A stretch of 31,144 nucleotides of DNA from an uncultured Porphyromonadaceae bacterium (GTDB taxonomy: Bacteria > Bacteroidota > Bacteroidia > Bacteroidales > Muribaculaceae): NCBI GenBank assembly GCA_947176285.1, contig CAMWQF010000004.1:1-31144 (forward strand), read 5' to 3'. Both the position numbers and the translations under genes were made by a program. Positions 23,144 to 30,534 of the stretch are shown piece by piece. The notes under the pieces are model-generated. The model was not told where the DNA came from. It did not search any database and saw only the letters and a program-made list of their open reading frames with translations. How positions within the stretch are numbered: position 1 is the first letter of the stretch; each line of letters begins with the position of its first letter.

Positions 23144-24343
23144 ATGATACAGATATCTGACAGAATCAAGGCTATGGCGCAGAGCGCTACCATGGCTATG
23201 ACACAGAAGAGCGCCGAACTTCGCGCTCAAGGCATCGACGTGATTACAATGAGTGTGGGCGAGCCCGACTTCAACACTCCCGACTTCGTGAAGGAGGCTG
23301 CTAAGAAAGCGATTGATGAAAACTACTCAAAATATAGCCCCGCCCCCGGTTATCTCTCGACTCGCGAGGCTATCTGCCGCAAACTGGAGAAGGAAAATGG
23401 TCTGAAATACACTCCTGCTCAGATAGTGGTGGGCAACGGTGCCAAGCAGGAACTCTGCAATGCTGTTCTTGCTCTCGTCAACCCCGGAGATGAGGTGATT
23501 ATCCCTATGCCGGCATGGGTTAGTTATGTTGAGATGGTGCGCCTTGCAGAAGGAAAGGTCGTTGAGATTTGGGCAGGTGTTGACCAGGATTTCAAGATCA
23601 CACCCGAGCAACTTGAGGCTGCCATCACACCCAAGAGCCGCATGATCATTCTTAACAATCCTTCAAATCCTACCGGCAGTGTATATTCCGAGGAGGAGCT
23701 GAAGGGGCTTGCCGCTGTGCTTGCAAAATATCCGGATATCGTGATTCTTGCCGACGATATCTATGAGCATATTAATTTCCTTCCGGGTAGAGTGCACAGC
23801 ATCGCTGAGTGCCCGGATGTATTCGACCGCTCTGTTGTGATCAACGGCGTGTCGAAAGCGTATGCTATGACCGGCTGGCGTATCGGTTATCTTGCTGCTC
23901 CTCTTGAAGTGGCAAAAGCGGTCTCAAAACTTCAGGGTCAGTACACTTCAGGCCCTTCATCAATCGCGCAGAAGGCTTCTGAGGCAGCGCTCGACGGACC
24001 GCAGGAATTCCGTTATGAGATGCGTGAGGCATTTGAGCGCCGACGCGATTTGATTGTGGAGTTGGCAAAGGAGATTCCGGGATGGATCGTAAACCGTCCG
24101 GAAGGTGCTTTCTATCTTTTCCCTGAAGTCAGCTATTATGTCGGCACTGTGACACCATCGGGCAAGAAAATTGAAAACAGCGGCGACTATACTATGTATC
24201 TGCTTGAGGAGGCACACGTGGCATGCGTGGATGGCGCTGCATTCGGGGCCCCCGGCTATATGCGCCTCAGCTACGCAACTTCCGACGATAAGATCCGCGA
24301 GGCAATGCGCCGCATCAAGGAAGCATCTGCCAAATTGGTCTAA
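23144..24343 (+). CDS. aspC: Aspartate aminotransferase family PLP enzyme
   Basis: The 399-residue protein is a class I aminotransferase: VGEPDFNTP near the N-terminus, KYSPAPGYLSTREAI, GNGAKQELCNAVLAL, NNPSNPTGSVYSEEEL, ADDIYEHI, and the PLP-lysine motif SKAYAMTGWRIGY with Lys238. Near the end MRLSYA holds the carboxylate-binding Arg. Members transfer the amino group between aspartate and 2-oxoglutarate; close relatives accept other amino acids, so the substrate is family-level only, and the symbol is tentative. The last codons and stop (TTG GTC TAA) are part of a 9-bp repeat unit, suggesting an altered C-terminus. It follows dnaX across a repeat array and precedes the ClC gene. Confidence 0.88.
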   Translation: MIQISDRIKAMAQSATMAMTQKSAELRAQGIDVITMSVGEPDFNTPDFVKEAAKKAIDENYSKYSPAPGYLSTREAICRKLEKENGLKYTPAQIVVGNGAKQELCNAVLALVNPGDEVIIPMPAWVSYVEMVRLAEGKVVEIWAGVDQDFKITPEQLEAAITPKSRMIILNNPSNPTGSVYSEEELKGLAAVLAKYPDIVILADDIYEHINFLPGRVHSIAECPDVFDRSVVINGVSKAYAMTGWRIGYLAAPLEVAKAVSKLQGQYTSGPSSIAQKASEAALDGPQEFRYEMREAFERRRDLIVELAKEIPGWIVNRPEGAFYLFPEVSYYVGTVTPSGKKIENSGDYTMYLLEEAHVACVDGAAFGAPGYMRLSYATSDDKIREAMRRIKEASAKLV

Positions 24344-24378
24344 TTAGTCTAATTGGCCTAATTAGACTAATTAGTTAA
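24334..24378. repeat. 9-bp array (attagtcta family) at the aminotransferase 3' end
   Basis: Five units in phase: attggtcta, attagtcta, attggccta, attagacta, attagttaa. The aminotransferase stop TAA spans the junction of the first two units. Same family and same orientation as 16381-16479, although the flanking genes run the other way. Confidence 0.9.
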
Positions 24379-24394
24379 AATTCGCTTTGATCCA

Positions 24395-25732
24395 ATGAAA
24401 TTCCTCCGAGATATTTCCGATAAGATAAAGGCATGGGGCGCCAAGAAAGAGAATGTCAATGTCTTCATTCTTGGTTTCGCATGCGTGGTAGGATGCCTTG
24501 CCGGATTTGGCGCGTTTCTCCTGAAACGCGCCATTCACTACGTATCGGTGTTTGCACACTGGATTATCAGCCATGCCACTCTGCAGTGGGAGCATGCTGA
24601 ATGGTGGTATCTTGTATTGCCGCTTGTCGGTATACTGATAGCAGTGGCTTGGCAAAAGTGGATAGCACACGCCAATATGGTTGACAGCACAGGGCATATA
24701 AAGGACTATCTCGCATCCAAAAACTATGACATACCGTCAGGGATGATGTATAATCCGATTGCGGCATGCGGTATCACACTCGGTTTCGGCGGCTCTGCGG
24801 GAGCTGAAGGCCCTATTGCGTATGCCGGGGCTGCTATTGGCAATAAGTTAGGTCGTATTTTCGGATTTGACGACAATATGCTCAGGGTGATGATCGGCAT
24901 AGGTGCAGGTGCCGGTATCGCAGGCATCTTCAAGTCTCCGATTGCGGGAGTGCTGTTCACTATTGAGGTGCTTCGCATGAATATGGCTGCCATTCCGGTC
25001 ACTGCCCTTATACTTTCAAGCGTGGCAGCTTCAGTGACCTGCTATGCTTTCACCGGAACGCATCTCTATCTCCCATATGAATTAGGGGAGTCAGCAACCC
25101 TCCCTATCTACTGGGTCATGGCATTAGGGATCTTTTGCGGTCTTTACAGCATGCTTTACAATTGGATAACAGCGTCGATGCAGAAATTCTTCAAGAGCCG
25201 TAAGCATCAGTGGGTGTCATGGGTGAGCGGCGGTTTGATTGCAGGCATCATTCTGTTGATGTTCCCTTCTATGTATGGCGAGGGGTATCCGGAAATGACC
25301 AAACTCATCAATGGAGTGCACCACGATATCCTTGCAGGTGGACCGCTGGATGTGAGTGCGTCTGAGACCACTCGCTTCATAGCCGTATTGTCGTTGCTTC
25401 TGGTATTGAAAGCCCTTGCCACTGTGTGCAGCAACAGTGCCGGTGGCGTAGCCGGATCGTTTGCCCCGACGCTCTTTGCCGGTGCTGTGGCAGGAACATT
25501 GTTTGCCATGTTGGTGAAGCATTGGTTTGGAATCGACCTTCCGGCACCTTTGTGTGCCATGATAGCGATGGGAGGTGCTTTTGCCGGGATAGTAAAAGCC
25601 CCTGTGATGTCGATATTCCTCATCTCTGAAATGACCGGAGCCACAGAATACATCCTCCCCATATGCATCTGTGCCCTAGTCTCCTTCGCTTTGGTAAAAG
25701 GCATGGAGGTATCTAGGTGTCGACCCCACTAA
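24395..25732 (+). CDS. ClC-family chloride channel/antiporter without CBS domains
   Basis: The 445-residue protein has about ten to twelve membrane segments and ClC motifs: GGSAGAEGPIAYAGAAIGN (about 132-150), where Glu138 corresponds to the gating glutamate of GREGP; GVAGSFAPTLFAGAVAG (about 350); and MGGAFAGIVKAPVMSIFLI. I do not see the GSGIP selectivity loop; the matching region reads DYLASKNYDIPSGM, so ion selectivity may differ. There is no CBS pair after the membrane domain. It carries anions, often in exchange for protons, across the inner membrane. The last nine residues (MEVSRCRPH) are encoded by three 8-bp repeat units, so the C-terminus is probably not the ancestral one. Confidence 0.85.
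   Translation: MKFLRDISDKIKAWGAKKENVNVFILGFACVVGCLAGFGAFLLKRAIHYVSVFAHWIISHATLQWEHAEWWYLVLPLVGILIAVAWQKWIAHANMVDSTGHIKDYLASKNYDIPSGMMYNPIAACGITLGFGGSAGAEGPIAYAGAAIGNKLGRIFGFDDNMLRVMIGIGAGAGIAGIFKSPIAGVLFTIEVLRMNMAAIPVTALILSSVAASVTCYAFTGTHLYLPYELGESATLPIYWVMALGIFCGLYSMLYNWITASMQKFFKSRKHQWVSWVSGGLIAGIILLMFPSMYGEGYPEMTKLINGVHHDILAGGPLDVSASETTRFIAVLSLLLVLKALATVCSNSAGGVAGSFAPTLFAGAVAGTLFAMLVKHWFGIDLPAPLCAMIAMGGAFAGIVKAPVMSIFLISEMTGATEYILPICICALVSFALVKGMEVSRCRPH
25706..25729. repeat. Three 8-bp units forming the end of the ClC gene
   Basis: gaggtatc, taggtgtc, gaccccac in phase, directly followed by the stop TAA. Same family as 15324-15379 and 31051-31144. Confidence 0.75.
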
Positions 25733-25740
25733 ACAAAAAA

Positions 25741-25767
25741 GCCCGGGCGTCATCTCGACGTCCGGGT
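25741..25767. terminator. Terminator between the convergent ClC and terminase genes
   Basis: GCCCGGGCGTC (25741-25751) pairs with GACGTCCGGGT (25757-25767) with two G-U pairs and a 5-base loop. A run of A (25735-25740) on the left gives a good U tract for minus-strand transcripts arriving from the terminase gene; the plus-strand tail CTTT is weaker. The remaining 25772-25931 is A/T-rich with no gene seen. Confidence 0.7.
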
Positions 25768-25931
25768 CTTTCCGTCTTAGCGTGCTCGACGCAAAGACTG
25801 CGATAGAAATAACTAATGTATATAACCCAAAATTTAGACAATTATTCATTGCTCTTCCTTATCGGAATCATATACTAAACGCTTATATTTATGCAAATAT
25901 TAGTATATATACGTTAATGTTTTGTTAAAAT

Positions 25932-28019
25932 TCAAAATAGCGAGGGTTGATATATGCGGCGGAGTGGACCATTGTTTGCCACGTCACCGATGGCGCGAGG
26001 TGTTGTCATCTCATTGAAGCATACATGCAGCCCGATAGCCCTGGTCATCAGCATGTCGTCATGTTTTCCCGTCACCGCCCCATAACTTCCGTTCTGTCTC
26101 CTTTCATACGTCAGATACTCATCTATGCATCTCTCATCCCTCTCAATATAAAGTCCATCCCTGACCACCCGCACCAAATTTGATATTATCATGGGTTTTG
26201 TGGCACTGTTGGTATGGAACCCATATTTCCTGGGACGTCCTTCAATAATATCTTCCGGACTCTGACGACGTGCGTAGAGATTTGGATAGCAGTCTCTCAA
26301 CTGATTGAGAATAAATCCGGATTGATCTCCATCCACATATCGGTCAGGGTCGCGAGTCTCCAGCGTATTCGATTCTATTACAAGCAGCGAATTGCCATAC
26401 CACTTGGCAATCCTTGCAGCCATCCAAGCCAGGAGGTCCATGTCGCAATGCCCTCTCCATTGTGCTGCGATGGCAGGTCCGCCCGACCCATAGAGCATTC
26501 TGATGCGGTCGAATACCGCTATCACGCTCCAGTCAGCCTTAACGCTTCGCCCCCCTACGTCTACCACAGTAAGATATCTGTCTTGCATTCCGGCTGCCTT
26601 GCCATTTCGGATGTCCGGTTTGTCCCATATCTTAAGTCTTCCATTTGGATCCTCTTCCAGAGATATGCCCTCCAAAGCCCGCTCTCCGTAGTCGGCATTT
26701 CCTTCAAGTTCTCCGCTGAATCGCGCCGGCATGCATCGTTTTCTAAGTTCAAGTGCCTTCTTGCGGTTGAAAACATGAGCCCCGCTATTGACGAATGCTT
26801 CAATATCATTGCCGGGATACTCCGAGAGCATCTGATCGGGATTGTTGTAGCCTCTGCGCGTTTTCTCATACCAGTTTATGGCATCAAGTCGGGCCCCGTC
26901 TTCCCAAAGATTCCAGATGTAGCGTCCTGAAGGAAAGCGTTCATCATCAGTGAAATTAGAATGTCGGTTTTTTACGATCCTTTCAGCCATCTTACGTCTG
27001 TCTTCCACCGCTGTGGCATATTGCTCTATCTCATGCCAAGCCACAAATACCGGACGATATAGTGAAGTCCCTTTCTTTGCAGCCTCATATTCCTTATGAA
27101 AGAAATTGCCTACACCATTGGCTGTAGATTCCATCACAATCATAGTTTCCGGACGAAGCAGCACGCCTGATGTGGATGCACGGATGATGTCTTCCGGACT
27201 TTTCCCAAGTGTTTTTTTCCAAAGTCCTACTTCTGTGAGGTGCACCAATGCGTAGTCACCACCACGGCTGGAGTCTGGCCGCTCTGCACTTCCGATCTTG
27301 ATGCGGAAATTCCTGCGCGGTATTTTGATGGCGCTTCGGCTCCACCCGGCGCTTACGTAGATTTTTTCTTTCTCAGGCAATGTCGCTCCGTCAGGGTCGA
27401 GAAGATGGCGCGGATAGCAATCAAGTGCTGTCTTAGCCATTGCCATCACCTCTTCCGTACCTGAATTTTGGTGTGCCACTATCAAGGAGTTGAAACCTTG
27501 CATGCGCATCAGCTGAATCCAGAGCATGTAAATTTGGGTTGCTGTTGAGCCGCCCCATTGCCTGGCTTTCACCAATATTATTCTTATAGGGAGTCCAGCC
27601 TCACGCATCTTCTCGAATTCTCCTATCAGCTTACGTTGGGGCGCATTAAGCAGGAAGGGTAGGGGCATGCCTCCGTTTTTGTTTTTGATATGCGCGCATT
27701 TAAAAGCCCAGAAAGGGAAATCGTAGCGGCAACGGAGTTGAAACCATCGTTGACGTGCATTTTCTATTGATCCGGGAAAAACCTCTGTAAGACTCTTCCC
27801 TCCCATCAGGGCTTTTACTTCGGGAAGTTCTTGCATTGCAAGCGGGATACGGATTGTTCCCTGCTCAAGTTCCGGGATCTGGATATCAAATCGGGTGCCG
27901 GGGCTCATCACGCCCGACACCGGATCATAGGGCTGCGACATAAGTAGCGATCGCCTGGCATCCTCCGCAAGCACCATCTCTATCAATTTTTCATCACTTA
28001 TCTTATTATCTTCCATCAA
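25932..28019 (-). CDS. terL: Phage terminase large subunit (packaging ATPase/nuclease)
   Basis: The 695-residue protein has all the expected parts. The ATPase has a Walker A-like VKARQWGGST (about 150-159), Walker B DYALVHLTE (255-263, Glu263), and the coupling motif MESTANGVGNFFHKEYEAA (296-314). The RNase H-like nuclease has three metal-binding carboxylates: Asp487 in VVDVGG, Glu549 in LVIESN and Asp654/655 in GKHDDMLMTRA. TerL cuts concatemeric DNA and drives it into the capsid through the portal. Nothing suggests decay: no frameshift and no missing catalytic residue. It lies on the minus strand, separated from the capsid module by dnaX, aspC and clc, and is preceded by an 11-bp tandem repeat. 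Confidence 0.88.
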   Translation of the reverse strand: MMEDNKISDEKLIEMVLAEDARRSLLMSQPYDPVSGVMSPGTRFDIQIPELEQGTIRIPLAMQELPEVKALMGGKSLTEVFPGSIENARQRWFQLRCRYDFPFWAFKCAHIKNKNGGMPLPFLLNAPQRKLIGEFEKMREAGLPIRIILVKARQWGGSTATQIYMLWIQLMRMQGFNSLIVAHQNSGTEEVMAMAKTALDCYPRHLLDPDGATLPEKEKIYVSAGWSRSAIKIPRRNFRIKIGSAERPDSSRGGDYALVHLTEVGLWKKTLGKSPEDIIRASTSGVLLRPETMIVMESTANGVGNFFHKEYEAAKKGTSLYRPVFVAWHEIEQYATAVEDRRKMAERIVKNRHSNFTDDERFPSGRYIWNLWEDGARLDAINWYEKTRRGYNNPDQMLSEYPGNDIEAFVNSGAHVFNRKKALELRKRCMPARFSGELEGNADYGERALEGISLEEDPNGRLKIWDKPDIRNGKAAGMQDRYLTVVDVGGRSVKADWSVIAVFDRIRMLYGSGGPAIAAQWRGHCDMDLLAWMAARIAKWYGNSLLVIESNTLETRDPDRYVDGDQSGFILNQLRDCYPNLYARRQSPEDIIEGRPRKYGFHTNSATKPMIISNLVRVVRDGLYIERDERCIDEYLTYERRQNGSYGAVTGKHDDMLMTRAIGLHVCFNEMTTPRAIGDVANNGPLRRIYQPSLF

Positions 28020-28034
28020 GTATCAAAATTTCTA

Positions 28035-28089
28035 TTCAAACAATTTTCAAACAGTTTTCAAATAACTTTCAAACAGTTTTCAAACTTTA
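28035..28089. repeat. Five 11-bp tandem repeats upstream of terL
   Basis: ttcaaacaatt, ttcaaacagtt, ttcaaataact, ttcaaacagtt, ttcaaacttta in exact 11-bp phase. The array overlaps the stop codon of the 461-residue gene and fills the gap to the terminase gene. One unit per helical turn would put the same face of DNA toward a bound protein; it does not belong to the 7-, 8- or 9-bp families. Confidence 0.85.
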
Positions 28090-29465
28090 TCTAAAATTAT
28101 ATTTATCGCTAAATTGCTTTCCTCGGTCTGTGTGAATAGAAGCAGTCGCCACCAGGCGCGTGGGGGAGTGAGAATCGTATTCCGGATGCGAGGATCAAAA
28201 CTACGCATAGCCTCCCAGTGCCGGCAATCGCTACTTCCGAAGAGTATGGCAAAAGCCTTTGTGTCAGATAGCCCATGGATATGGATGCTCCGTATCGCCT
28301 GAGGCTCCGCGTTGCGTCGGCTTTTGCTGTCTGATGCAAATGCCATAGGTCGGGTAAGCAATATCCATGGCATAGAAAGAGATTGTGAAATGGCATTGAT
28401 ATCGTCCGGATCTATTCCATCGGGGTAGCAGGTAACTTCACCTGAAGCACCAGGCGATTCAGAAATTCGATATTTATAAGGAAGAGAATTAGGAAAATAA
28501 CCATCACCCGTTTTTCCCCAATCTGCAATCCAATCCATCGGGTCGGTATCGTCTGCCACTCCATCTCCGAGAGCAAGCAAGGACAAGCGAGGGAAAGGAT
28601 GAGTGTATCCATATTTTAAGGCATAGCAAGAATAGTCCGGTGCAACTGTGGCTTTCGATGACACCCTGTAGCCGGAGTGCTCATTTCCCACAAACTCATA
28701 GTATTTCTCAGGGGCAGCCACCGAGGACTTCATTGCGGATGAGGAAAGAAATGCAAACCGTATGCCAAGCGAGTTGCCTCCGGTCACCGATCTCACACTT
28801 CCCAAACTTCCGCGAATCTCTTTCGGATCGGGGATATATAGCGGATAACTGATGAAAGTACGAAGCATATGCCCCTCAGGGAGATTGGTTGAAGGTGAAA
28901 AGGTTAGTCTATGCGGGCGCACCGGAAAACGTATGGCGATAGTCAATGAGTCATCCGTCAGGCTGTGTGCTGTTATCTCCGGATGAGGCGGATAGTCAGT
29001 AGGGAGTGCAATTCCTTGCGGCGTGGGGAAGGAGAGTGTGCCGTCCGGGGTCATGGTCATTGAAAAAAAGCGGAACGGCAGGATAAATTGTCCTTCACGC
29101 CTTAAGTCGGTGGATATGTCAAGGAGCGTTTCGGCGGCTTTCTGAAGTATTGCCTGAGTCAATCTTTCTGCAGTAGCAGGATCGACTCGCATGATTTCTC
29201 CCGTCATCATCAATCGGGCTTTCTCCTTTTCCCCGCTTTGCAATGCAATGCGCAATGTGGCAGTGGGATAAGTGCTTGTCGGAATCAGGGAGCATAAGGC
29301 TTCCAAGCCATATGAATTATAATCCGGCATGTCTGAATCGTCAGAACCGGAGACATTAGGCAGGTCTGAGAAAATCTTTCCTCCGTGACTGATAAAGTCA
29401 ATCTCGCCGTCGCGACAAGTGAAGTCGCTGGCTTTGCTATCTTTTTCTATCAAGGGGATAATCAT
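28080..29465 (-). CDS. Unknown 461-residue protein between small- and large-terminase genes
   Basis: No domain is recognised. The protein opens MIIPLIEKDSKASDFTCRDGEIDFISHGGKIFSDLPNVSGSDDSD, has a mixed alpha/beta first third, then a strand-rich portion with many Pro, Ser and Tyr (FISYPLYIPDPKEI, GYTHPFPRLSLLALGDG), and ends in a beta-rich section (IRSIHIHGLSDTKAFAILFGSSD, WWRLLLFTQTEESN). There is no signal peptide or membrane segment. The beta-rich C-terminal half would fit a structural or carbohydrate-binding phage protein, but that is only inference. It is co-oriented with the terminase gene and its stop codon lies in the 11-bp array; the start lies next to a 25-bp duplication. The N-terminal S/D stretch resembles the 9-bp repeat linkers, though without clean phase. 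Confidence 0.6.
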   Translation of the reverse strand: MIIPLIEKDSKASDFTCRDGEIDFISHGGKIFSDLPNVSGSDDSDMPDYNSYGLEALCSLIPTSTYPTATLRIALQSGEKEKARLMMTGEIMRVDPATAERLTQAILQKAAETLLDISTDLRREGQFILPFRFFSMTMTPDGTLSFPTPQGIALPTDYPPHPEITAHSLTDDSLTIAIRFPVRPHRLTFSPSTNLPEGHMLRTFISYPLYIPDPKEIRGSLGSVRSVTGGNSLGIRFAFLSSSAMKSSVAAPEKYYEFVGNEHSGYRVSSKATVAPDYSCYALKYGYTHPFPRLSLLALGDGVADDTDPMDWIADWGKTGDGYFPNSLPYKYRISESPGASGEVTCYPDGIDPDDINAISQSLSMPWILLTRPMAFASDSKSRRNAEPQAIRSIHIHGLSDTKAFAILFGSSDCRHWEAMRSFDPRIRNTILTPPRAWWRLLLFTQTEESNLAINIILDKV

Positions 29466-29471
29466 AGAATA

Positions 29472-29552
29472 ATTGAGAATTTTGAATTGAGAATTGAGAA
29501 TTATTATTTAATTGAGAATTGAGAATTATTATTTAATTGAGAATTGATAATT
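29472..29552. repeat. gagaatt repeats with a 25-bp second-order duplication
   Basis: A 25-bp unit made of two attgaga blocks plus attattattta is present at 29486-29510, exactly repeated at 29511-29535, and partly again at 29536-29552. Single attgaga-type units precede it. It fills the gap between the 461-residue and 128-residue genes and shows recent tandem copying. Confidence 0.85.
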
Positions 29553-29557
29553 GTGCA

Positions 29558-29944
29558 TTATGAATTATAGATAATGGAGCGGGCGGTGGCCGGGGAAAGG
29601 AAGAATTCCGGGGCAGCGGAAAACACCGCCATAGAGGCGGATTTGATCTTCGGGTCTGAAGGATATTGCCTACGCAACTGTTCATATCTCTTATACAATG
29701 CCATATACATCCGTTGCCGTTCCGGCTTCATCGATGAGATGGATTCCGGATCTTTTTCAATGCGAGACATTATGTCTCTTGCCCTGTCCGGATCCACCCA
29801 AAAGCGCGATGCCGGAGTCTTGACCGTCTTTTTCATAACTTCGTCGCAAGTGGAGTATACGCCCTGATTGAAAAATGCAGCCCTTAATTCTGCATCTCGT
29901 TCTGCTGTAAAGTCACTCTTGTTTCCTTTTCTTTTCATATGCAA
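29558..29944 (-). CDS. Small-terminase-like 128-residue protein
   Basis: The protein is basic and helical: MHMKRKGNKSDFTAERDAELRAAFF, then SRFWVDPDRARDIMSRIEKDP, and ends APEFFLSPATARSIIYNS. Its opening MKRKG-N and ending FFxSxxxARxII resemble the small helical proteins that Bacteroides phages place before TerL, which I take as a positional hint that it is the DNA-recognition (small terminase) subunit. I cannot name a domain. Met3 (29938) is an alternative start. It has its own probable -7 promoter box and follows a terminator, so it begins a new transcript running toward the terminase gene. Confidence 0.5.
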   Translation of the reverse strand: MHMKRKGNKSDFTAERDAELRAAFFNQGVYSTCDEVMKKTVKTPASRFWVDPDRARDIMSRIEKDPESISSMKPERQRMYMALYKRYEQLRRQYPSDPKIKSASMAVFSAAPEFFLSPATARSIIYNS

Positions 29945-29966
29945 TGCGTATTGATTATTGTGAATG

Positions 29967-29974
29967 CAAAATTA
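29967..29974 (-). promoter_or_regulatory. Possible -7 promoter element for the terminase module
   Basis: On the minus strand TAATTTTG matches TAnnTTTG and lies 22 bp before the ATG at 29944. No TTTG is present at the normal upstream distance, so the call rests on one box. The following bases GCA match those after the box at 18143-18150. Confidence 0.4.
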
Positions 29975-30019
29975 TAACAAAGCAACGCATATATAAAATA
30001 AATATTGTTAAATAATGTA

Positions 30020-30048
30020 AAAGCACTGCCTAATTTGGGCAGTGCTTT
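30020..30048 (-). terminator. Terminator after the tandem paralogue pair
   Basis: AAAGCACTGCC (30020-30030) pairs perfectly with GGCAGTGCTTT (30038-30048). It begins 2 bp after the stop of the 30051-30533 gene in minus-strand reading and is followed by TTAC. Strong hairpin, short U tract. Confidence 0.75.
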
Positions 30049-30050
30049 GA

Positions 30051-30533
30051 TTACAATGGCCAAAGCGGGCGTCTTACGTGGCTGCGTGGTGGATGCCATG
30101 TAGTAGCCAATGTGTTTAATGCCGCCAAGGAAGCATCAGCACGTTCTTTCCATGTCCCCGCTGCTTTTGATATGATCACCGCGCATCTCTCTGACATTAC
30201 GAGTGCTACGAAATACTCATGGATTTTTTCCTTAATAAAGGAAAGAGTAGACTTTTGCAATGGGAATTTGAAATTGAATTCCCAAGATTCGGGCTGTTCG
30301 AGGTCATTCTCGGGTGAAAATGGTTTCTGCGGGCAAAGAATCTTCTGCAGGGATAGCCTGACTTGAGAGGCGGCAATTCCGAGCACTCGCCACACACGCT
30401 CAATATTGTCTTCTTCGCAAATGTCAGCCATTTCATGTCGGCGGTGTCGGTCGAGTTCGGGATGCAGTTCCGATTCCAGCCAAGCCGCACTCCTCAAATC
30501 CGCTATTACTTCTTCCGATCGAATTCTTATCAT
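30051..30533 (-). CDS. Unknown protein, tandem paralogue B
   Basis: I start at the ATG at 30533 (MIRIRSEEVIADLRS), one base after the previous stop; an upstream in-frame start at 30617 would overlap the neighbouring gene by 83 bp and is less likely. The 160 residues align with the next gene's protein over their length: an N-terminal beta/helix, a middle helix (DNIERVWRVLGIAASQVRLSLQKIL), a beta pair (WEFNFKFP), then SFIKEKIHEYFVALVMSERC and a final helix. No domain is recognised. As part of the minus-strand phage-like run it may be a tail or neck component, but this is only inferred. Confidence 0.65.
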   Translation of the reverse strand: MIRIRSEEVIADLRSAAWLESELHPELDRHRRHEMADICEEDNIERVWRVLGIAASQVRLSLQKILCPQKPFSPENDLEQPESWEFNFKFPLQKSTLSFIKEKIHEYFVALVMSERCAVIISKAAGTWKERADASLAALNTLATTWHPPRSHVRRPLWPL

Positions 30534-30534
30534 A

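Noticed and set aside
25772..25931. Small RNA or tRNA gene in the gap between ClC and terminase
   Set aside because: I see no cloverleaf, no CCA end and no strong promoter; only A/T-rich sequence after the terminator.
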